Positions 22,838 to 22,841 of a stretch of DNA of 22,841 bases are shown piece by piece. The notes under the pieces are model-generated. The model worked only from the letters and a program-made list of their open reading frames with translations, was not told the DNA's origin and ran no database searches. The translations under genes and the position numbers were made by a program. The DNA lies in contig NZ_AOHC02000044.1 in assembly GCF_000332415.1 (NCBI RefSeq), positions 1-22,841 of the forward strand. Direction: 5' to 3'. Each line of letters starts with the position of its first letter. Position 1 is the stretch's first letter. This DNA is from Leptospira weilii serovar Ranarum str. ICFT. Lineage in GTDB: Bacteria > Spirochaetota > Leptospiria > Leptospirales > Leptospiraceae.

Positions 22838-22841
22838 GTGT

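Overview
The window looks like a chromosomal segment of a pathogenic Leptospira. Pointers to this are a DUF1561 / virulence-modifying (VM) protein with a ricin-B-like region, a family expanded in pathogenic leptospires; a spirochaete-type lipoprotein; an IS110-family element of the IS1533 kind; and moderate GC with many gene remnants. The GC level and IS type would fit the borgpetersenii/santarosai/weilii side of the genus, but that is inference.

Layout. Positions 1-1876 hold a VM toxin-like gene (5' end off the window). 2197-3189 is a membrane-anchored alpha/beta hydrolase. 3327-3678 is an intergenic array of ~126/140 bp imperfect repeats that fold into hairpins. 3680-4195 (minus) is a TfoX-N-like protein with a histone-H1-like Lys/Ala tail. 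4264-4696 (minus) is a frameshifted nitrilase-family remnant. 4821-5243 is a small globin-like protein. 5462-6187 (minus) is a lipoprotein with a clear terminator. 6334-7296 (minus) is a membrane/secreted protein, divergent from an ECF sigma factor plus FecR-like protein pair (7358-8975). 8979-9446 (minus) is an acidic His-rich protein and 9771-10217 a putative lipoprotein.

Positions 10332-22030 (minus strand) are one compact complex I operon read nuoA-B-C-D-E-F-H-J-K-L-M-N. Most junctions overlap or nearly touch. nuoG and nuoI, which normally sit between F/H and H/J, are absent, so five of the iron-sulfur clusters of the peripheral arm must come from elsewhere or be missing. NuoJ carries a ~65-residue hydrophilic insertion and NuoM a ~85-residue hydrophilic tail.

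Upstream of nuoA are three perfect 71-bp tandem repeats plus a partial fourth (22088-22313), then the left end of an IS110-family element whose transposase is interrupted by a probable 1-nt frameshift near the window edge. The main finding is in the IS leader (22356-22525). It folds into a 5' stem-loop and two further stem-loop domains, as in the bridge RNAs of IS110 recombinases. The first of these two domains has a symmetric 12x12 internal loop. One strand of that loop carries the reverse complement of GAGCGATC and the other carries CCATAGAT. Together they spell GAGCGATCCATAGAT, the sequence at the IS/repeat junction (22301-22315), and 14 of its 15 bases recur in every 71-bp repeat. The sequence therefore appears to show both a guide RNA and the genomic repeat it targets.
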